From: an uncultured Collinsella sp.
GTDB taxonomy: Bacteria; Actinomycetota; Coriobacteriia; Coriobacteriales; Coriobacteriaceae
DNA length: 9,926 bases
Direction of reading: 5' to 3'
NCBI GenBank assembly: GCA_958419975.1
Contig: CATZIG010000057.1
Span: 1 to 9,926, forward strand
Program-made: the position numbers and the translations under genes
The notes under the pieces: generated by a model
The model's database searches: none
What the model was told of the DNA's origin: nothing
Seen by the model: the letters and a program-made list of their open reading frames with translations, nothing else
In this document: positions 7,492-9,926 of the stretch, piece by piece
Numbering within the stretch: position 1 is the first letter of the stretch
How the letters are laid out: each line of letters begins with the position of its first letter

Positions 7492-8403
7492 ATGGGTCTG
7501 TTTAACGCCGTCATGGCGCTCTCGGGCATGATCGACACGGATGTGATCGAGGACGAGCGCCTTGCGCGTCATACGAGCTATCGTATCGGCGGCAAGGCCG
7601 ACCTCTTTGTGACGTGCCATAGCTATCATGCCCTCCGCCGCGCCGTGGCGGTGCTCGATCGCGAGCAGGTGCCGTGGGTCATCATCGGCAAGGGCTCCAA
7701 TCTGCTGGTTGCCGATGGCGGTTATCGCGGCGCCGTCATTTCGCTCGGACGTGAGTTTCAGCGCACGGTTGTTGCCGATGACGGTTGTACGCTGACGGTC
7801 GGTGCGGGCGTGATGTTTGCGCGCCTGGTCAACGATGCCCTGTCGCGTAGCCTCTCGGGCCTTGAGTTTGCCGTTGGCATCCCTGGCTCGGTTGGCGGTG
7901 CGATATCTATGAATGCCGGCACACGGACCGAGTGGATTGGCTCGCTGGTTGAGGATGTCGTAACGTTTGACCCGGCATCCGGTATCAAGCATTATGCGGG
8001 GTCCGAGATCACTTGGGGCTACCGCGAATGTAGCCTTCCCCGCAATGAGATTATCCTCGAGTGCGTGCTCAAGCTTAAACCGGCGCCCAAGGCCGACATT
8101 CGCGAGCGCATGGAGCGGTACCTGACGAGGCGCAAGCGTACGCAGCCCATGGGTCGCGCATCCTGCGGGTCGGTCTTTCGCAACCCGCCCGATGCGAGTG
8201 TGGGCAAGCTTATCGAGGATTGTGGATTAAAGGGTTTTTCGATTGGCGGCGCGGAAGTTTCGCCCGTTCACGCTAATTTTATCGTTAATAACGGAACTGC
8301 CTCGGCCGATGACGTTGCCGCGGTTATCAGACATGTGCACGGAAAGGTGAGGGAGGCGTATGGCATCGAGCTCAGACCGGAAGTTAAATTCCTCGGCTTC
8401 TAG
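7492..8403 (+). CDS. murB: MurB, UDP-N-acetylenolpyruvoylglucosamine reductase
   Basis: Cytoplasmic FAD enzyme that uses NADPH to reduce UDP-GlcNAc-enolpyruvate to UDP-MurNAc, the substrate of MurC encoded just upstream. It has 303 residues, typical of the shorter MurB type found in many Gram-positives. The FAD-binding domain shows RHTSYRIGGKADLF (26-39), GKGSNLLVADGG (66-77) and GLEFAVGIPGSVGGAISMNAG (123-143). YRECS (177-181) carries R178 at the expected catalytic Arg. CGSVFRNP (225-232) has S227 as the likely proton donor, and RPEVKFLG (295-302) has E297 as the third catalytic residue. The ATG is 5 bp after murC with no strong Shine-Dalgarno sequence, so it may rely on coupling; ATGs at 7513 and 7528 are alternatives but are no better placed. 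Its last 44 bases overlap ftsQ. Confidence 0.97.
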   Translation: MGLFNAVMALSGMIDTDVIEDERLARHTSYRIGGKADLFVTCHSYHALRRAVAVLDREQVPWVIIGKGSNLLVADGGYRGAVISLGREFQRTVVADDGCTLTVGAGVMFARLVNDALSRSLSGLEFAVGIPGSVGGAISMNAGTRTEWIGSLVEDVVTFDPASGIKHYAGSEITWGYRECSLPRNEIILECVLKLKPAPKADIRERMERYLTRRKRTQPMGRASCGSVFRNPPDASVGKLIEDCGLKGFSIGGAEVSPVHANFIVNNGTASADDVAAVIRHVHGKVREAYGIELRPEVKFLGF

Positions 8404-9616
8404 AGCATCGAAACCCACCTTCCGCCGCGCCGGAGGGCGTTCCGGCGCGCCTGCCAAACCTCAACGCAATACCGTCGCGCACTCTAAGTCTGTCGGGCAT
8501 GCTCGACAGACCAGTCGTCCGGTTGTCGGCTCGCAGCTCGGCAATCGTCCGGCCGCAAAAAAGTCCTCGCGTCCCTCGGTGACGTCAAAGCCTGTTATGG
8601 GCGCCAAACCTGCCCGTCCCATGGCAACTCCTAAGCCCTCGACGGGAACTAAAGCGCCGCGTCCGGGTCGCACGCTGGGCGCATCGAAACCGCGCTCGCT
8701 GACATCGGTGCCGGCTACCGCCAAGAAGCCTTCGGGTAAAAAAGGCGTCAACCCGTTGTCTTCACTTGGGGCGATGGCAAATAAAACGTCAGACGCCGCT
8801 TCTCTCGTTACAGGCAAAGGCAAAATCGTGGGCGGCGTTCTGGCCGTCTTGGCCGTGCTCGTCGTCGTTGCCGTCGTGGTGATCAACTCTGGATTGTTTA
8901 CCGCCACTGATATTCAGATTCAAGGCAGCGAGCATGTGACGAAGCACGATGCTATCCAGCTGATCGATTTGCCCGAGGGAACGTCGCTTTTTAACGTCGA
9001 TCCTGACCAGATTACCGAGGACCTCAAGCAGAACCCGTGGGTGTCGGGCGTGGATGTCCAGCGTCAGTTCCCGCATACGCTCATCATTACGCCGATGGAG
9101 CGCAAGGTCATCGCAATTGCCTATATCAGCTCCGATGACCTTGCCTGGGCCATCGGGGATGATGACACCTGGATCGCCCCGCTGTCGACGTCGGTCGAAG
9201 TGGATGACCAGGGCAACGTCATCACGACGGGGCAGGGCTCAAATACCCTGACCGGCATTGATGCCGCGCTGGCGCTCGCTAAGCACTATGGCGCGGTGTT
9301 GTTGACTGATGTCTCGGCGGATGTCGCTCCGGTTTCCGGCCAGGCGGTGAGCTCCAAGGCCGTTAAGGCTGGCTTGGATTATGTGCGTGGTTTTTCGAGC
9401 GAGTTCTTGGGACAAGTCAAGGATATTTCCACGCCTTCGGTCGAAGCCATCTCGGCAAACCTCAATAACGGCATTGAGGTGTCGCTGGGCGATTCGAACG
9501 ATATCGTCAAGAAGGAGCGCGTAGTCACCAAGCTGCTTTCGCAGGTAGAGGGCGTAACGTATATCAATGTGCGTTCTCCGGGTAACTATACATTTAGGAA
9601 CGCTCCGACCTCGTAG
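8360..9616 (+). CDS. ftsQ: FtsQ/DivIB, divisome scaffold protein
   Basis: Bitopic membrane protein of the divisome that links early and late division proteins (with FtsL and FtsB/DivIC). The 418 residues comprise a basic Lys/Arg/Pro/Ser/Ala-rich cytoplasmic region (1-155), one membrane helix (about 156-177) and an extracytoplasmic part. The latter opens with a POTRA domain (about 180-249; FTATDIQIQGSEHVTK, then LPEGTSLFNVD and NPWVSGVDVQRQFP), followed by the FtsQ/DivIB beta domain. The tail is much longer than in E. coli FtsQ (276 residues in all). The start ATG is inside murB, 44 nt before its stop, with GGGAGG (8351-8356) 3 nt upstream, so translation is likely coupled to murB. The next in-frame ATG (about 8597) would halve the tail and lacks support. 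Assignment rests on the POTRA/helix layout and position before ftsZ; sequence identity in this family is low. Confidence 0.93.
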   Translation: MASSSDRKLNSSASRASKPTFRRAGGRSGAPAKPQRNTVAHSKSVGHARQTSRPVVGSQLGNRPAAKKSSRPSVTSKPVMGAKPARPMATPKPSTGTKAPRPGRTLGASKPRSLTSVPATAKKPSGKKGVNPLSSLGAMANKTSDAASLVTGKGKIVGGVLAVLAVLVVVAVVVINSGLFTATDIQIQGSEHVTKHDAIQLIDLPEGTSLFNVDPDQITEDLKQNPWVSGVDVQRQFPHTLIITPMERKVIAIAYISSDDLAWAIGDDDTWIAPLSTSVEVDDQGNVITTGQGSNTLTGIDAALALAKHYGAVLLTDVSADVAPVSGQAVSSKAVKAGLDYVRGFSSEFLGQVKDISTPSVEAISANLNNGIEVSLGDSNDIVKKERVVTKLLSQVEGVTYINVRSPGNYTFRNAPTS

Positions 9617-9659
9617 CGCTGGTTGATGCTTTGTTGAGGGGCCATACCACGCCGTTTAT

Positions 9660-9747
9660 CTGGTTTGTTTGGTTTTCACGGTCAATTATTTGACTGATAC
9701 GTTCATAATGTGCAAACATAATACGGTTTACCTTTGCATTTACTTTC
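9660..9747 (+). promoter_or_regulatory. AT-rich putative promoter region of ftsZ
   Basis: The 100 bp at 9661-9760 are about 34% GC by hand count, against clearly GC-rich genes on both sides, which suggests a promoter. TTGACT (9690-9695) matches a -35 at 5 of 6 positions, and two CATAAT boxes (9704-9709 and 9717-9722) match a -10 at 5 of 6. However, the spacing from TTGACT to the second box is 21 bp and to the first 8 bp, neither good. TTCACG (9675-9680) with TACGTT (9698-9703) at 17 bp is another weak pair. The region also holds the inverted repeats GTCAA-N4-TTGAC (9681-9694) and ATGT-N4-ACAT (9708-9719), which could be operator sites. Which element is used cannot be decided from sequence. 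Confidence 0.45.
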
Positions 9748-9780
9748 AACCTGAAGGTTAATGTGCGCAGGGGTCGACCC

Positions 9781-9795
9781 ATGCTATGGCTATAA
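9781..9795 (+). other. Four-codon upstream ORF in the ftsZ leader
   Basis: ATG CTA TGG CTA TAA encodes Met-Leu-Trp-Leu. AGGGG (9769-9773) lies 7 nt upstream at a good ribosome-binding distance, and the stop codon falls 9 nt before the ftsZ ribosome binding site. Both Leu codons are CTA, uncommon in this window. Such a short frame can easily arise by chance, so translation is only a possibility. Confidence 0.25.
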
Positions 9796-9804
9796 CCTTT
9801 GTTC

Positions 9805-9810
9805 GGAGGA
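9805..9810 (+). promoter_or_regulatory. ftsZ ribosome binding site
   Basis: GGAGGA lies 5 nt before the ATG at 9816, the strongest site of this kind in the window, consistent with the high FtsZ level cells need. Confidence 0.85.
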
Positions 9811-9815
9811 CCGAC

Positions 9816-9926
9816 ATGCACGAGACAGAGATCAACAACTACCTTGCCGTCATTAAGGTGGTCGGCGTCGGCGGCGGCGGTACCAACGCGGTCAATCGAA
9901 TGATCGAAGAGGGCATCCGCGGCGTC
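9816..9926 (+). CDS. ftsZ: FtsZ, tubulin-like division GTPase (5' end)
   Basis: Cytoplasmic GTPase that polymerises into the division ring and recruits the divisome. Only the first 37 residues are in the window; the frame runs off the right edge. NYLAVIKVVGVGGGGTNAVN (7-26) is the characteristic first strand and nucleotide-binding loop of FtsZ, followed by RMIEEGIRGV. The NYLAVIKVVG form is typical of actinobacterial FtsZ. The tubulin signature GGGTGTG would lie downstream and cannot be seen. It starts 199 bp after ftsQ with a strong ribosome binding site, so it probably has its own promoter as well as any readthrough from ftsQ. No ftsA lies between ftsQ and ftsZ, as in other actinobacteria. 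Confidence 0.97.
   Translation, partial: MHETEINNYLAVIKVVGVGGGGTNAVNRMIEEGIRGV

Larger units (their letters stand above)
9748..9810 (+). promoter_or_regulatory. Putative structured ftsZ leader with alternative pairings
   Basis: Four segments can pair in mutually exclusive ways. AACC (9748-9751) pairs with GGTT (9756-9759) around a UGAA loop. AAGGTTA (9754-9760) pairs perfectly over 7 bp with TAACCTT (9793-9799). CCTTT (9796-9800) pairs with the ribosome binding site GGAGG (9805-9809), using two G-U pairs, around a 4-nt loop. Inside the 7-bp helix lies a further hairpin, GCA-G-GGG, loop TCGA, CCC-A-TGC (9767-9784), with one G-A mismatch. The stems are short and stability was not computed. A regulatory role is inference, and it requires transcription to start upstream of 9748. 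Confidence 0.35.

Noticed and set aside
9646..9680. Possible terminator after ftsQ (ACCA...TGGT followed by a T-rich stretch)
   Set aside because: The stem is only 4 bp with an 11-nt loop and the T-rich stretch is interrupted by Gs, so a terminator cannot be supported.
9708..9761. 17-residue ORF in the ftsZ upstream region, with stop overlapping another ATG at 9761
   Set aside because: It has no ribosome binding site and overlaps promoter-like boxes, so it may not even be transcribed. The 31-residue frame from 9761 runs out of frame into ftsZ with only a poorly spaced AAGG.
9771..9780. Perfect palindrome GGGTCGACCC as a protein operator
   Set aside because: A 10-bp palindrome is common by chance, and it is better explained as part of the hairpin at 9767-9784 if it means anything.
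9594..9821. 75-codon frame on the - strand across the ftsQ-ftsZ gap
   Set aside because: It lies over the putative promoter and leader and its product looks like no known protein.

Overview
This window is a segment of the division and cell wall (dcw) cluster. All recognisable genes are on the + strand, in the order murF (3' part), mraY, murD, ftsW, murG, murC, murB, ftsQ, ftsZ (5' end). The DNA is GC-rich, murB sits between murC and ftsQ, no ftsA lies between ftsQ and ftsZ, and the FtsZ N-terminus (NYLAVIKVVGVGGGG) is of the kind seen in actinobacteria. Together these suggest an Actinomycetota genome. Codon use and overall character fit the Coriobacteriia, possibly Collinsella, but the genus is a guess from impression and was not searched.

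Layout. Positions 1-5994 hold five tightly packed genes: murF/mraY 3 bp apart, mraY/murD 9 bp, murD/ftsW 8 bp, ftsW/murG overlapping by 11 bp. A 97-bp gap follows, then murC/murB (5 bp apart) and murB/ftsQ (44-bp overlap). A 199-bp AT-rich gap precedes ftsZ. The short spacings suggest one operon or two coupled blocks. The ftsQ-ftsZ gap is the clear place for a dedicated ftsZ promoter and leader.

How the genes work together. MurC, MurD and MurF (with MurE, not in the window) add the stem peptide to UDP-MurNAc, which MurB makes. MraY loads the UDP-MurNAc-pentapeptide onto undecaprenyl phosphate (lipid I), and MurG adds GlcNAc (lipid II). FtsW polymerises lipid II at the septum, FtsQ is a scaffold of the divisome, and FtsZ forms the ring that positions it.

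The genes are ordinary housekeeping genes. The points worth a second look are: (a) the ftsZ leader, which has three mutually exclusive short pairings, the last one covering the ftsZ ribosome binding site, and a four-codon upstream ORF within it; (b) short dyads in the AT-rich region before that leader; (c) active-site departures in MraY (DDxxK reads DDLTS) and MurF (the HN of the GxHNxxN motif reads QS); and (d) long cytoplasmic tails on FtsW and FtsQ, the FtsW tail carrying a repeated short motif. No RNA genes, mobile elements or CRISPR arrays were seen.
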